Shown: positions 18,511 through 27,556 of the stretch, piece by piece
Layout: each line of letters begins with the position of its first letter
Numbering within the stretch: the stretch's first letter is position 1
Origin: Bacillota bacterium
GTDB lineage: Bacteria > Bacillota_I > Bacilli_A > RF39 > UBA660
Length of the DNA stretch: 64,000 bases
Direction: 5' to 3'
Assembly (NCBI GenBank): GCA_003149915.1
Contig: QAMK01000031.1
Coordinates: 33,317 to 97,316 of the forward strand
Notes under the pieces: generated by a model
Seen by the model: only the letters and a program-made list of their open reading frames with translations
What the model was told of the DNA's origin: nothing
Databases searched by the model: none
Program-made: the position numbers and the translations under genes

Positions 18511-18551
18511 TTTATGTAAAATTATATTTTGTGCACAATAATTGTGAAGAA

Positions 18552-20201
18552 TTAATCGTGGAAACAACTTCTACCGATAAATTCTCTTAAGATAGAATCA
18601 TCTGGAATATCTTCCGATGGAATCGGCAAGAAAAATTGCAACATATCGATTAATCGTTTTGCTTCGTCATAGTATGGAGAATCGACTGGAACCGAATAAA
18701 GGAGCGGTTCCGCATAGGTTTTAAGAACTCCAATTTCATAACTCAAAGCCGTATTGAATGTATAATCCGCATAATCTTGGCAAGGGAAAATGTATTTTTC
18801 TTCGCCTTCTCTGACACTTTGCCATGAGGCAAGGGTATAATCTACACCGTGTCCACGAGTGCGGTTATCTCTCACTAATCTTCTTAAAAGACGATTATCT
18901 GTCGTCGAAATTCTCGTTAAGTTATCAATATTCAATTCAATTAATGGTGACAAATATACTTTATATTTCTTATTGGCTGGAATATTTGTCAAAATCTTTG
19001 GATTCAATCCATGAATTCCTTCAATCATTAAAATGTCGTTACTTTCTAACTTCATATGATTTTTAAATTCTTTCATGCCAAGTAAGAAATTGAAAGTCGG
19101 AGTCAATACTTCTTCTCCTTTTAATAATTTTGAAATCTGTTCATCAAACAAATTCAAATCGATTGCTTCTAAACATTCATAATCCGGTTTCCCATCTGGA
19201 CGAATAATACTATCTTTATTATCTCTAAAATAATCGTCCATCGAGATTGTCTTTGGATGAAGTCCAAAACTCTCTAGATACATAGCAAGTTTTCTACATG
19301 TAGTCGTTTTGCCAGATGAGGAAGGGCCAGATAACAATACAATTTTTAATTCGTCTTTCCTACTGTGAATCTGTTTGGCAAGTTGTAACAAACGATTACT
19401 CTGCAACACTTCATCGATTCGAATAATGTCAGCAATTTTACCAGTTGAAACCTTTTTGTTTAAGTCTGCTACATTATCTAAACTCATCAACTCTTTCCAA
19501 GAACGATACTCTTCAAACACTTCGAACATTTGCTTATGTTCTTGATACGGTTCAATTTTCTCCATATATGGCGTTGGGAATTGTAATACAAACCCAGTCT
19601 CTGTAACGTAAGTTAAATCGAAATCTGTAAATGCATCGGTAGAAACTGGCATCATGCTGTATAGATATTCATACATATTTCCTAATTTATATAACGTAAT
19701 ATACGTATTGGTCGTATAATTTAATAATTTTACTTTAGAATCGTTATGGATATTTTTAAAGTATTCGATCGCATCCATTCTAGATACGTTTACTTTCTCA
19801 ATTGGCAAAGCCTGACTGATTAACTGGTTCATTTTCACTTTGACATCCATCAACTCTTCTTTCGTAATGGCACGTGATGTTTCAATGTATATGCCCTTAT
19901 CGATAGAATGTAAAACTTTCAATGCGAAACGATTTCCAAAAAGAGATTTGCAAGCATAATTAGCAAGTAAAATCAAACCGTTCACATAAATTCGATTGGC
20001 AAATGTATCGTTTAAATCACAAAACTCAATTTGACAAGAATACCGAATGTGATGAAATAACTCTTTGTACCTACCATCAATCTTAGCGACTAAAATCTTT
20101 TGTTTAAACTTTTCTTGATATCGTTTACTAAGTTCTAATAAAGTGCTATCTTTTTCTACTACATCAGGTTCACCATTTACCCAAATCTTAATGTCGTTCA
20201 T
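18552..20201 (-). CDS. uridine-kinase-like nucleoside kinase with N-terminal TGS-like domain
   Basis: A 549-residue protein. The N-terminal 60 residues resemble a TGS/ubiquitin-like fold. A middle region resembles the ThrRS second domain (the HSIDKGIYIET segment). The C-terminal 270 residues are a P-loop kinase of the uridine kinase/phosphoribulokinase group, with Walker A SGPSSSGKTTT, DDYF and the ILMIEGIHGLNP strand. This three-part architecture is a known Bacillota family whose substrate is not firmly set. It diverges from clpP across a 99-base gap. Its start lies after AGAGGGTG. Confidence 0.85.
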   Translation of the reverse strand: MNDIKIWVNGEPDVVEKDSTLLELSKRYQEKFKQKILVAKIDGRYKELFHHIRYSCQIEFCDLNDTFANRIYVNGLILLANYACKSLFGNRFALKVLHSIDKGIYIETSRAITKEELMDVKVKMNQLISQALPIEKVNVSRMDAIEYFKNIHNDSKVKLLNYTTNTYITLYKLGNMYEYLYSMMPVSTDAFTDFDLTYVTETGFVLQFPTPYMEKIEPYQEHKQMFEVFEEYRSWKELMSLDNVADLNKKVSTGKIADIIRIDEVLQSNRLLQLAKQIHSRKDELKIVLLSGPSSSGKTTTCRKLAMYLESFGLHPKTISMDDYFRDNKDSIIRPDGKPDYECLEAIDLNLFDEQISKLLKGEEVLTPTFNFLLGMKEFKNHMKLESNDILMIEGIHGLNPKILTNIPANKKYKVYLSPLIELNIDNLTRISTTDNRLLRRLVRDNRTRGHGVDYTLASWQSVREGEEKYIFPCQDYADYTFNTALSYEIGVLKTYAEPLLYSVPVDSPYYDEAKRLIDMLQFFLPIPSEDIPDDSILREFIGRSCFHD

Positions 20202-20300
20202 ATTTTCACCCTCTATTTTATTCTAGGGATATTATAGCATATTTGTTACTTTCTTTGTATATTTTTTATCACATTAGACTAAGATAGAATAGGTGATTTT

Positions 20301-20876
20301 ATGAATCTAGTACCAATCGTAGTAGAAAACGAACAAAATGGAGAACGTTCTTACGACTTATATTCGAAATTGCTAGCAAGTCGCATCGTATTTATTAACG
20401 GCGAAATTAACGACTCTGTTGCCAGTACAGTAATTGCAGAACTCCTGTATTTAGATTCCTTATCAAACGATGATATCAGTATCTACATCAATTCCCCAGG
20501 TGGAATGGTTACGGCCGGATTTGCCATATACGACACGATGAATTTTATCAAAAGTGATGTTTCAACCATCGGCATGGGACTTTGTGCCAGCATGGCTGCA
20601 TTCCTACTTTCATCTGGTCAAAAAGGAAAACGTTACTTACTTCCCAATGCTGAAGTCATGATTCATCAACCACTTGGAGGTGCCCAAGGACAAGCCACAG
20701 AAATTAAAATCGCATCAGATCATATTTTAGAAACGAAAACAAAATTAAATAAGATTTTAGCTAAAAACACCGGTCAAAAACTAACTAAAATCATGAAAGA
20801 TACCGAACGAGACCATTATTTAGACGCAAAAAAAGCCAAAGAATATGGCTTAGTGGATCACATCATTCACTCTTAG
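20301..20876 (+). CDS. clpP: ATP-dependent Clp protease proteolytic subunit
   Basis: A 191-residue ClpP-type serine protease subunit. The catalytic Ser is in [11 protein letters not shown], the His in MIHQPLGG, and the Asp in the C-terminal helix region. [14 protein letters not shown] and the substrate groove are also conserved. It forms the double-heptamer chamber loaded by Clp ATPases. It is one of few plus-strand genes. The 3' end overlaps whiA by 14 bases in convergent orientation, so each transcript is antisense to the other at its end. A ClpX-like ATPase is encoded at 3.0-4.6 kb, but a direct link is not shown. Confidence 0.95.
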   Translation: MNLVPIVVENEQNGERSYDLYSKLLASRIVFINGEINDSVASTVIAELLYLDSLSNDDISIYINSPGGMVTAGFAIYDTMNFIKSDVSTIGMGLCASMAAFLLSSGQKGKRYLLPNAEVMIHQPLGGAQGQATEIKIASDHILETKTKLNKILAKNTGQKLTKIMKDTERDHYLDAKKAKEYGLVDHIIHS

Positions 20877-21810
20877 AATCTTCTTGTGCTTTTAAGCGAT
20901 TATAAAACTCCTTAATTTTACGAAAACGATGATTGATGCCCGACTTCGTAATCGGATGCCCAGTTTCCAATGAGATAATGTCACTCAGTTCCTTTGTCGA
21001 ACTTTCTGGATACTTTAATCTGTATTGAGCCAGTTCCAACGTTTTTTCATCTAATAAATCGAGACCGACCTTCTCTTCGATATATCGAATTTGTTTCACT
21101 TGTGTCAATGCCGTTTCCACGACCTTATCCATGTTCGCTTGCTCCATATTATTTAATCGATTGGTCATGTTCATGTTGTCACGATAAATTCGAATATCCT
21201 CAAAATACAACAAGGCTTGGGTTGCTTGAATAATCCGCAAAAAATCGGATATTTTTTCTGCTTCTTTTAAATATACCATGTATCCTTTCTCACGAGTAAG
21301 CACTTTCGCATTCAACAAAAAACGATTCAGTAACGACTGAACGAATTCTGCTTCTTCAATCGTATCGATAGAAAACTCCAAATGATAACGCGAGGTTTTC
21401 GGATCGTTGATACTTCCCTTAGCCAAAAACGTTCCTCTCAAATATGCCCTGGCATCATCGAAAGAACTCGTAATGTAATCTTTAGGCACAACCATATAAT
21501 ATCCATTTTCACTATAGACGGACAAATCTTTTAAAATCAAATCCACTTTCGAATCGATTGTCATCAAATAAAGAGAATTCTTAGCAAAATTATTGTTCTT
21601 TTTTTGAACGAAAGATAAATTCACTTGATAACATTCTTTTACCAATAAAAAAATTCGTTTGACGATATTCGCATTTTCTGTTAATAAATCGATTTTCTTC
21701 CCATCATAGACGGCATTGTTTCGAAAGAAGGCGGATAGTTCTGCAATCATCTGTGACTTATCCTCATCGATGTGACAGATTTCATTTTTTACGTTTGTAG
21801 CAAAAGACAT
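20863..21810 (-). CDS. whiA: WhiA DNA-binding protein
   Basis: A 315-residue WhiA: an N-terminal LAGLIDADG-like domain ([18 protein letters not shown] and YHLEFSID) and a C-terminal helix-turn-helix ([28 protein letters not shown]). The usual length is 300-330. In Bacillota WhiA associates with the nucleoid and affects division and chromosome segregation. In B. subtilis it lies near trxB, rapZ and clpP, so the neighbourhood here (trxB, lgt, clpP) is conserved. It has GGAGGAG before the start and overlaps the clpP end. Confidence 0.95.
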   Translation of the reverse strand: MSFATNVKNEICHIDEDKSQMIAELSAFFRNNAVYDGKKIDLLTENANIVKRIFLLVKECYQVNLSFVQKKNNNFAKNSLYLMTIDSKVDLILKDLSVYSENGYYMVVPKDYITSSFDDARAYLRGTFLAKGSINDPKTSRYHLEFSIDTIEEAEFVQSLLNRFLLNAKVLTREKGYMVYLKEAEKISDFLRIIQATQALLYFEDIRIYRDNMNMTNRLNNMEQANMDKVVETALTQVKQIRYIEEKVGLDLLDEKTLELAQYRLKYPESSTKELSDIISLETGHPITKSGINHRFRKIKEFYNRLKAQEDSKSE

Positions 21811-21874
21811 AACATCTCCTCCAGTTTTTTTATTTTATCACAAAAGAAAGACAAATAAAAAGTATCTCCTCCAT

Positions 21875-22090
21875 TTATCCGACAAAAGGAATAAAAATGG
21901 AAATGAAGATACCTCCAATTAATAACAAGATAGCAACCATCAAATCGAGACGATGACTGCGCATACGATCTGCATTTTTAGAGTCCAACTTGTTCTTATC
22001 GACAAAATATTTGATAAAAAAGAAAGTACCAATTAGAACCATCAATACGACAGTTACAATCATAATTCGTTGCATGACTAACAAGATCAT
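21875..22090 (-). CDS. small two-helix membrane protein, unknown
   Basis: About 71 residues with two hydrophobic segments (VTVVLMVLIGTFFFIKYFV and LMVAILLLIGGIFISIFIPFV) joined by a short charged loop. No family is recognised. The start is uncertain: the ATG at 22088-22090 overlaps the trxB stop but is very near its GAGGAG site. A TTG at 22082-22084 has better spacing. Overlap with trxB shows it belongs to the uvrA-lgt-trxB unit. Confidence 0.6.
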   Translation of the reverse strand: MILLVMQRIMIVTVVLMVLIGTFFFIKYFVDKNKLDSKNADRMRSHRLDLMVAILLLIGGIFISIFIPFVG

Positions 22091-22989
22091 CACTCCTCGT
22101 CAATAATACTTTGAGCAGCAATCGCGCCATCACTAACAGCAGTCACAATTTGATACAAACTCTTAGCAATCACATCCCCCGCTGCATACACACCTGGAAT
22201 CGATGTTTTCCTAGTTTCATCTACTATAATATACCCATTTTCATCCAAAATGTCTAGATGTTTCAAGAAATTCGTATTTGGAATTTCGCCAATAAAGATA
22301 AATACAGCAGCAAACGTTAACTTTTGTTCTCCATTGGGAGTAGATACCAAAACACTTTCCAAATGATCGTCACCGTAGAACTCTAAAACTTCACTTGAAT
22401 ACATGACTTCAATGTTCGGACACTTTTGGACAAGATCAATTAAGTATTCACTACGGGAAAACCGTTCTTGTCTGTAAATAATTGTTACCTTAGAACAGAT
22501 TTTAGAAAGAAAAAGTGCTTCTTTTAAGGCTGCATCGCCACCACCAATCACGGCAACCTCCTGATTCTTATACATCGGTCCATCACATGTCGCACAGTAA
22601 CTGATGCCATGTCCCATGAATTTTTCTTCTCCAGGAACTCCTAATTTTCGAGGATTTCTTCCAGATGCGATACACAAGTGATCAAACGTAATTTCTCCAT
22701 TCGTACAAATAACTTTTTTCTCCTCACTAACTTGAACATCGATAACTTCGCCATATTGGTATGGATTATCGACACGGTCCAATTGCTCCATCAAATGAAT
22801 TGCCAAATCTGGTCCAGAAATCGATAAAAAACCCGGATAGTTTTCAATATCACTCGTTCTTAATACTTGTCCACCTGGCGCAGAAGACTCTAATAAGACA
22901 CAATCGATTCCTGCTCTTCTTAAATAAAGGGCGGTAGTCATACCAGCGACTCCCGCTCCGATAATAACTGTATTAAAATGTGATTTCAT
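22090..22989 (-). CDS. trxB: thioredoxin reductase-type FAD/NADPH oxidoreductase
   Basis: A 299-residue low-molecular-weight thioredoxin reductase. The FAD-binding GAGVAGMTTALYLRRAG is at the N-terminus. The redox pair CATC sits in GISYCATCDGPMY, the NAD(P) motif GGGDAALKEA follows, and GVYAAGDV is near the end. It keeps cytosolic thioredoxin reduced. I chose the ATG at 22987-22989 after AAGGAGGAAG; it overlaps the lgt end by 17 bases. Without a thioredoxin gene nearby a ferredoxin-type partner cannot be excluded, but the sequence fits TrxB. Confidence 0.93.
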   Translation of the reverse strand: MKSHFNTVIIGAGVAGMTTALYLRRAGIDCVLLESSAPGGQVLRTSDIENYPGFLSISGPDLAIHLMEQLDRVDNPYQYGEVIDVQVSEEKKVICTNGEITFDHLCIASGRNPRKLGVPGEEKFMGHGISYCATCDGPMYKNQEVAVIGGGDAALKEALFLSKICSKVTIIYRQERFSRSEYLIDLVQKCPNIEVMYSSEVLEFYGDDHLESVLVSTPNGEQKLTFAAVFIFIGEIPNTNFLKHLDILDENGYIIVDETRKTSIPGVYAAGDVIAKSLYQIVTAVSDGAIAAQSIIDEE

Positions 22990-23785
22990 GATGTTCTTCC
23001 TCCTTATACAGATTGTCAAATTTAGAACCACGACGAGCAAAAATAAACAACAACACGCCAATTACAAATAACATGACGGAAATCAATTGCGCAACTCTAA
23101 AGTTTCCTAACATCAAACTATCTGTTCGCATTCCTTCGATAACAAATCTGCCAAGCGAATACCAAATCAAATAGAATCCAGTCAATTGACCTGTTTTTAA
23201 ATATCTATAACGACGAATAATCAAAAGAGCAATAAATCCAAAGAAAGTCCAAATAGACTCATAAAGGAACGTTGGAATGCGGTATGCTCCATCGATATAC
23301 ATTCCTTGAATGATGAAATCCGGTAAATACATTCCTTGTAACGCCTCTAACGTAGTAACTGCTCCGTAAGCCTCTTGGTTAAAGAAATTCCCCCAACGAC
23401 CGATACATTGTCCAATCATCAAACCGACGACAGCGATATCTAAAATTTTAAAAGTACTAATTTTATACTTTTTCGTATAAAAGATAATCCATAGAAGACC
23501 AGCAAATATTCCTCCATGAATAGCCAGTCCACCATTCCAAACTTCTAAAATCTCCAGTAAATGAGTAGAATAATAAGACCAATTGAATGCTACATAATAT
23601 GCTCTTGCACCAATTAAACCAAACACGACAGAATAAAAAATCAAATTTAACATAAAATCTTCATTGATATTCTGTTTTCTAGTTTCTCGAAAGATAAAAA
23701 TACAAGCAACTAAAACACCAAGAAAAATCATCAAAGAATACCAATAAATTTGTATAAATCCTAAATCTAAGGCAACTCTATTCAT
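22973..23785 (-). CDS. lgt: prolipoprotein diacylglyceryl transferase
   Basis: A 270-residue integral membrane enzyme with seven hydrophobic segments and the Lgt signature GQCIGRWGNFFNQEAYG. It transfers diacylglycerol from phosphatidylglycerol to the lipobox cysteine of prolipoproteins. HGGIFAG and GRFVIEGMRTD are also family-typical. I chose the ATG at 23783-23785 after AGGAGG. The uvrA, holin-like, lgt, trxB order is common in Bacillota. Confidence 0.97.
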   Translation of the reverse strand: MNRVALDLGFIQIYWYSLMIFLGVLVACIFIFRETRKQNINEDFMLNLIFYSVVFGLIGARAYYVAFNWSYYSTHLLEILEVWNGGLAIHGGIFAGLLWIIFYTKKYKISTFKILDIAVVGLMIGQCIGRWGNFFNQEAYGAVTTLEALQGMYLPDFIIQGMYIDGAYRIPTFLYESIWTFFGFIALLIIRRYRYLKTGQLTGFYLIWYSLGRFVIEGMRTDSLMLGNFRVAQLISVMLFVIGVLLFIFARRGSKFDNLYKEEEHHEITF

Positions 23786-24191
23786 GAATTCGAATCCTCC
23801 TAACAATCGGTTTTAATATCATACTTTGAAAGACCTGAAAACAGATCGTAATCAAAATTGCAATGAAGAAAACAACCCAAATATTTGCAACCGTAAACGC
23901 CGGTCCTAAAATCCAATCGGTAAGTTTTAACACAAAAACGTTTAAAACAAAGTAAAAGAGTCCAAAAGAGATACCTGTCAAAGGCAACGTAATTTGAAAA
24001 AGAACAGGCTTGACAGTTACGTTGAGACCATAAATAATCAAGGTTGCTAATATACAGTAACCAAAATTACGAATCTGAAAAGATCGGAACAACCAAGTCA
24101 TTACTTTTAAAATAAATGCATACGCAAATAAAGACATGACAAGGGCTATCAATCGTTTTACACGTTTCTGTTTAACCTGTTCTTGAATCAT
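23778..24191 (-). CDS. phage-holin-4/YvlD-family membrane protein
   Basis: A 137-residue protein with four hydrophobic segments and an N-terminal positively charged lead. TLIIYGLNVTVKPVLFQITLPLTGISFGLFYFVLNVFVL is the typical core of the PF04020 family, usually annotated holin-like. In chromosomal operons with uvrA and lgt this protein is probably an envelope protein, not a lysis holin. It starts after AGGAGAG and overlaps lgt by eight bases. Role unknown. Confidence 0.85.
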   Translation of the reverse strand: MIQEQVKQKRVKRLIALVMSLFAYAFILKVMTWLFRSFQIRNFGYCILATLIIYGLNVTVKPVLFQITLPLTGISFGLFYFVLNVFVLKLTDWILGPAFTVANIWVVFFIAILITICFQVFQSMILKPIVRRIRIHE

Positions 24192-24198
24192 AACTCTC

Positions 24199-27006
24199 CT
24201 ATAGTAGATCTTTTAAATAATGGCCTGTAGCAGATTCTTCTACTTTTGCTACTTCTTCCGGTGTTCCAGTCGCAATCACCCTACCACCATCATCGCCACC
24301 ATTTGGTCCTAAGTCGATAATGTAATCGGCACATTTAATCACATCTAGATTGTGTTCTATGATTACTACTGTATCATTATTATCCACTATTTTTTCAAAT
24401 ATTGCAAGCAGTCTTTTAATATCTTCTGAATGAAGTCCAGTCGTCGGTTCATCTAAAATATAAAGTGTTTTGCCAGTTGGCTTTTTCTGAAGCTCTTTCG
24501 CAAGTTTTACTCTTCCTGCTTCTCCTCCAGATAGTGTCGTTGCAGATTGACCTAGTTTAATATATCCTATGCCGACATCTTCCAATACTTGTAATTTTTT
24601 TGCAATACGAGGAACATTTTCAAAGAATTTAATTGCTTCGGAAACTCGCATATTCAAAACATCTGCAATATTTTTATCTTTAAACTTGATAGCCAAAGTC
24701 TCGCTATTGTAACGCGTTCCATGACAAACTTCACATGGTACGTACACATCTGGCAAGAAATGCATTTCAATTTTCTTAACACCATCACCGTAGCATGCTT
24801 CACAACGTCCACCTTTTACGTTGAAAGAAAAGCGATTCTTGTTGTACCCCAACATTTTAGCTTCCTTCGTATTGGTAAATAATTCTCTGATGTCATCGAA
24901 TACTCCTGTATAAGTAGCAGGATTACTACGTGGCGTGCGACCAATTGGATTTTGACTAATCTCTACGACCTTATCGATGTTTTCCAAACCTAAAATCTTT
25001 TTGTGTTTACCAGGTTTCTCTTTTGATTTGTATATCTTTTGATAAGCCGCACGGCATAAGATACTGTTGATTAACGTACTCTTACCAGAACCAGATACAC
25101 CAGTCACTAAAGTAAGGGTACCAAGCGGAATCTTAACATCGATATTTTTTAAGTTGTGTTCTGTAGCACCTTTAATTTCAATGAACTTACCGTTTCCTTT
25201 TCGTCTCTTCTTTGGTACTGGAATAAATTCTTTTCCGGATAGATATCGTCCGGTCAAACTATTTGGATTTTTCATTACTTCTTCCGGTGTTCCAGCAGCG
25301 ACAATCTCACCACCAGCATCTCCTGCACCAGGTCCAACATCGACCAAATAGTCACTTTCACGCATCGTTTCCAAATCGTGTTCAACGACAATCAACGTAT
25401 TTCCTAAATCTCTCATCTTTAACAAAGAATCGATTAATTTACGATTATCACGCTCATGAAGACCGATAGAAGGTTCATCTAATACATACAATACTCCAGA
25501 AAGAGCAGAACCAATCTGTGTCGCAAGACGAATTCTTTGTAACTCCCCACCAGAAAGAGTTCCCGCCGAACGACTCAACGTCAAATAATCCAAACCGACA
25601 TTAGATAAAAATTCCAAACGAGAAGAAATCTCTTTTAACAAAAGTCTAGCAATATTCTCTTGTTCTGTCGTTAGTTTTAAATTTTGAAAGAACGGAATCA
25701 ACTGGCGAATGCTCATGCAAGTTACTTCATAGATATTCTTGCCTCCAATTTGAACAGAAAGAACACTATCCTGAAGTCTTGCACCATGACATGTTTCACA
25801 TTCTTGTTCAAACATGTAACGCTCTAGCCAATCCCGAATCCATTCTGAACTCGTCTCCATATACCGACGTTCCAAATTATTGATAATTCCTTCATAAAAA
25901 TCTGTTTGATTCGTAACATTACCAGATTTAGAAGAATACTTAAAATGAATCAAATCTGGACTTCCATATAAAACAATGTTTTTTTCTTCTTGAGTTAATT
26001 TAGAAAATGCTTTCGTTGTCGAAATTTTATAATGTTTGCAGACACATTCTAAACGTTTGTAATAGATACTATCCGTATCATCCCCAAGAGTTACAATCGC
26101 ACCTTCACTGATACTCTTAGAAGGATCTGGAATAACCAAATCTGGATCAATTTTTAATTTCACACCAAGACCTTTACAATCTGGACATGCCCCGTATGGA
26201 GCATTAAATGAAAACATACGAGGTTCCAATTCCGGTAATGAAAAATCGCATTCTGGACAAGCGAACTGTTCTGAAAAGACAAGTTCTTTATCTCCCAAAA
26301 CGTTAATGACAACTTTTCCATGAGCAAGTCTTGTCGCAGTTTCAATCGACTCATAAAGTCTACTACGAACATTTTCTTTCATGACGATACGGTCTACTAC
26401 TACTTGAATTGTAGACTTTTTATTTTTATCTAACTCGATAGATTCACTTAAATCGAACATCTCGCCATTTATTTTAACACGTACGAATCCTTCTTTTCGT
26501 AAGTCATCCAATAAATCTTTGTGAGTTCCTTTTTCCCCATGAACAACTGGTGCTAAAATCTCCATTCGTGTTCCTTCCGGATATTCCATAACTTTATTTG
26601 TCATCTCTTCGACACTTTGATGAGAAATTGGAATATGGTGAATCGGACAATAAGGAGTCCCGACACGTGCAAACAAAAGACGCAAATAATCATAAATTTC
26701 CGTAACAGTACCTACTGTTGATCTTGGATTTTGACTTGTCGTCTTCTGATCGATACTAATCGATGGACTTAATCCCTCAATCGAATCGACATCAGGCTTC
26801 TCTGTATTTCCTAAAAATTGTCTTGCATAAGCCGATAAACTCTCCACATACCGACGTTGTCCTTCTGCAAAAATCGTATCGAATGCCAAACTACTTTTAC
26901 CAGAACCAGATACACCAGTCATGACGATCAATTTGTTTTTTGGCAACTCCAAATTAACGTTTTTTAAGTTATTTTCACGAGCCCCTTTAATTACAATTTT
27001 ATCCAT
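24199..27006 (-). CDS. uvrA: UvrABC excinuclease subunit A
   Basis: A 935-residue UvrA with two ABC ATPase modules. Walker A is GVSGSGKSSLAF (N-terminal) and [12 protein letters not shown] (C-terminal). Both LSGGE signatures and the zinc-finger cysteine pairs (CPECDF, CPDCKGLG, CEACYGDG, CEVCHGTR) are present. It recognises DNA damage and loads UvrB, which is encoded at 27.6-29.5 kb. A perfect consensus promoter with an embedded LexA-like box lies upstream, so SOS induction is likely. Lgt and trxB follow in the same unit. Confidence 0.98.
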   Translation of the reverse strand: MDKIVIKGARENNLKNVNLELPKNKLIVMTGVSGSGKSSLAFDTIFAEGQRRYVESLSAYARQFLGNTEKPDVDSIEGLSPSISIDQKTTSQNPRSTVGTVTEIYDYLRLLFARVGTPYCPIHHIPISHQSVEEMTNKVMEYPEGTRMEILAPVVHGEKGTHKDLLDDLRKEGFVRVKINGEMFDLSESIELDKNKKSTIQVVVDRIVMKENVRSRLYESIETATRLAHGKVVINVLGDKELVFSEQFACPECDFSLPELEPRMFSFNAPYGACPDCKGLGVKLKIDPDLVIPDPSKSISEGAIVTLGDDTDSIYYKRLECVCKHYKISTTKAFSKLTQEEKNIVLYGSPDLIHFKYSSKSGNVTNQTDFYEGIINNLERRYMETSSEWIRDWLERYMFEQECETCHGARLQDSVLSVQIGGKNIYEVTCMSIRQLIPFFQNLKLTTEQENIARLLLKEISSRLEFLSNVGLDYLTLSRSAGTLSGGELQRIRLATQIGSALSGVLYVLDEPSIGLHERDNRKLIDSLLKMRDLGNTLIVVEHDLETMRESDYLVDVGPGAGDAGGEIVAAGTPEEVMKNPNSLTGRYLSGKEFIPVPKKRRKGNGKFIEIKGATEHNLKNIDVKIPLGTLTLVTGVSGSGKSTLINSILCRAAYQKIYKSKEKPGKHKKILGLENIDKVVEISQNPIGRTPRSNPATYTGVFDDIRELFTNTKEAKMLGYNKNRFSFNVKGGRCEACYGDGVKKIEMHFLPDVYVPCEVCHGTRYNSETLAIKFKDKNIADVLNMRVSEAIKFFENVPRIAKKLQVLEDVGIGYIKLGQSATTLSGGEAGRVKLAKELQKKPTGKTLYILDEPTTGLHSEDIKRLLAIFEKIVDNNDTVVIIEHNLDVIKCADYIIDLGPNGGDDGGRVIATGTPEEVAKVEESATGHYLKDLL

Positions 27007-27057
27007 AATATCACTTTCTTTCTACTTCAAAAACCTTCGGTTTTACATTGCGTTCTT

Positions 27058-27086
27058 ATTATAAAATAGGAACAAATGTTTGTCAA
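27058..27086 (-). promoter_or_regulatory. consensus promoter of uvrA with embedded LexA-like box
   Basis: On the minus strand, TTGACA (27081-27086) and TATAAT (27058-27063) are 17 bases apart, a perfect SigA match. Inside it CAAACATTTGTTCC (27069-27082) matches the Bacillota SOS box CGAACRNRYGTTYC at 12 of 14 positions and overlaps the -35. A repressor bound there would block RNA polymerase. Confidence 0.75.
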
Positions 27087-27094
27087 CGACAAAG

Positions 27095-27117
27095 AAAAAA
27101 GAGACCGAAGTCTCTTT
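27095..27117 (-). terminator. terminator with UUCG tetraloop after the 120-aa gene
   Basis: On the minus strand AAAGAGAC and GTCTCTTT (27098-27105, 27110-27117) close a TTCG loop, followed by T. The C-TTCG-G loop is especially stable. It ends the small gene just before the uvrA promoter. Confidence 0.85.
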
Positions 27118-27124
27118 AAAATAA

Positions 27125-27487
27125 CTATGCAGCACGGTCGTATGAAGTTTCATCTTTCAAAACTTTTACTCTAGCACTACGTTTATGATTATTAATATCA
27201 TTCATAATATCTTGTATACGATTTTCACTAATAAATGGACTAATCTCACTATCTGGAAGATAATCAATTAATGGTTCTAATCCTGGACAGTAATAATAAA
27301 TACCAAGATCTTCCAATGGTACATAAGTATCCACATTTTTAGTAGAATCCAATATACCATTCTTTTCTCTTGTTCTTTTAAAAGCACAAGACTTTACATA
27401 CACGTTAGTTCTCGTAACTGGATCAATTGTCGTAATCTTACCAACGTATATATCACTTGTATGATAAACCTTAATTCCCCCGAACAT
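27125..27487 (-). CDS. conserved-looking hypothetical protein, 120 residues
   Basis: A soluble 120-residue protein beginning MFGGIKVYHTSDIYVGKI, with a Tyr/Pro-rich middle (VPLEDLGIYYYCPGLEPLIDYLP) and a basic C-terminal part. No signal peptide, membrane segment or known motif is seen. It has GGGGGTATCCAA upstream as binding site and its own strong terminator. It stands alone between uvrB and uvrA, both also on the minus strand. I do not recognise it. Confidence 0.6.
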   Translation of the reverse strand: MFGGIKVYHTSDIYVGKITTIDPVTRTNVYVKSCAFKRTREKNGILDSTKNVDTYVPLEDLGIYYYCPGLEPLIDYLPDSEISPFISENRIQDIMNDINNHKRSARVKVLKDETSYDRAA

Positions 27488-27556
27488 TTGGATACCCCCT
27501 TTTTAAATAGTAGAATAATATACCACATTTTCGGGAAAATTGCAATACTTTTTTAA

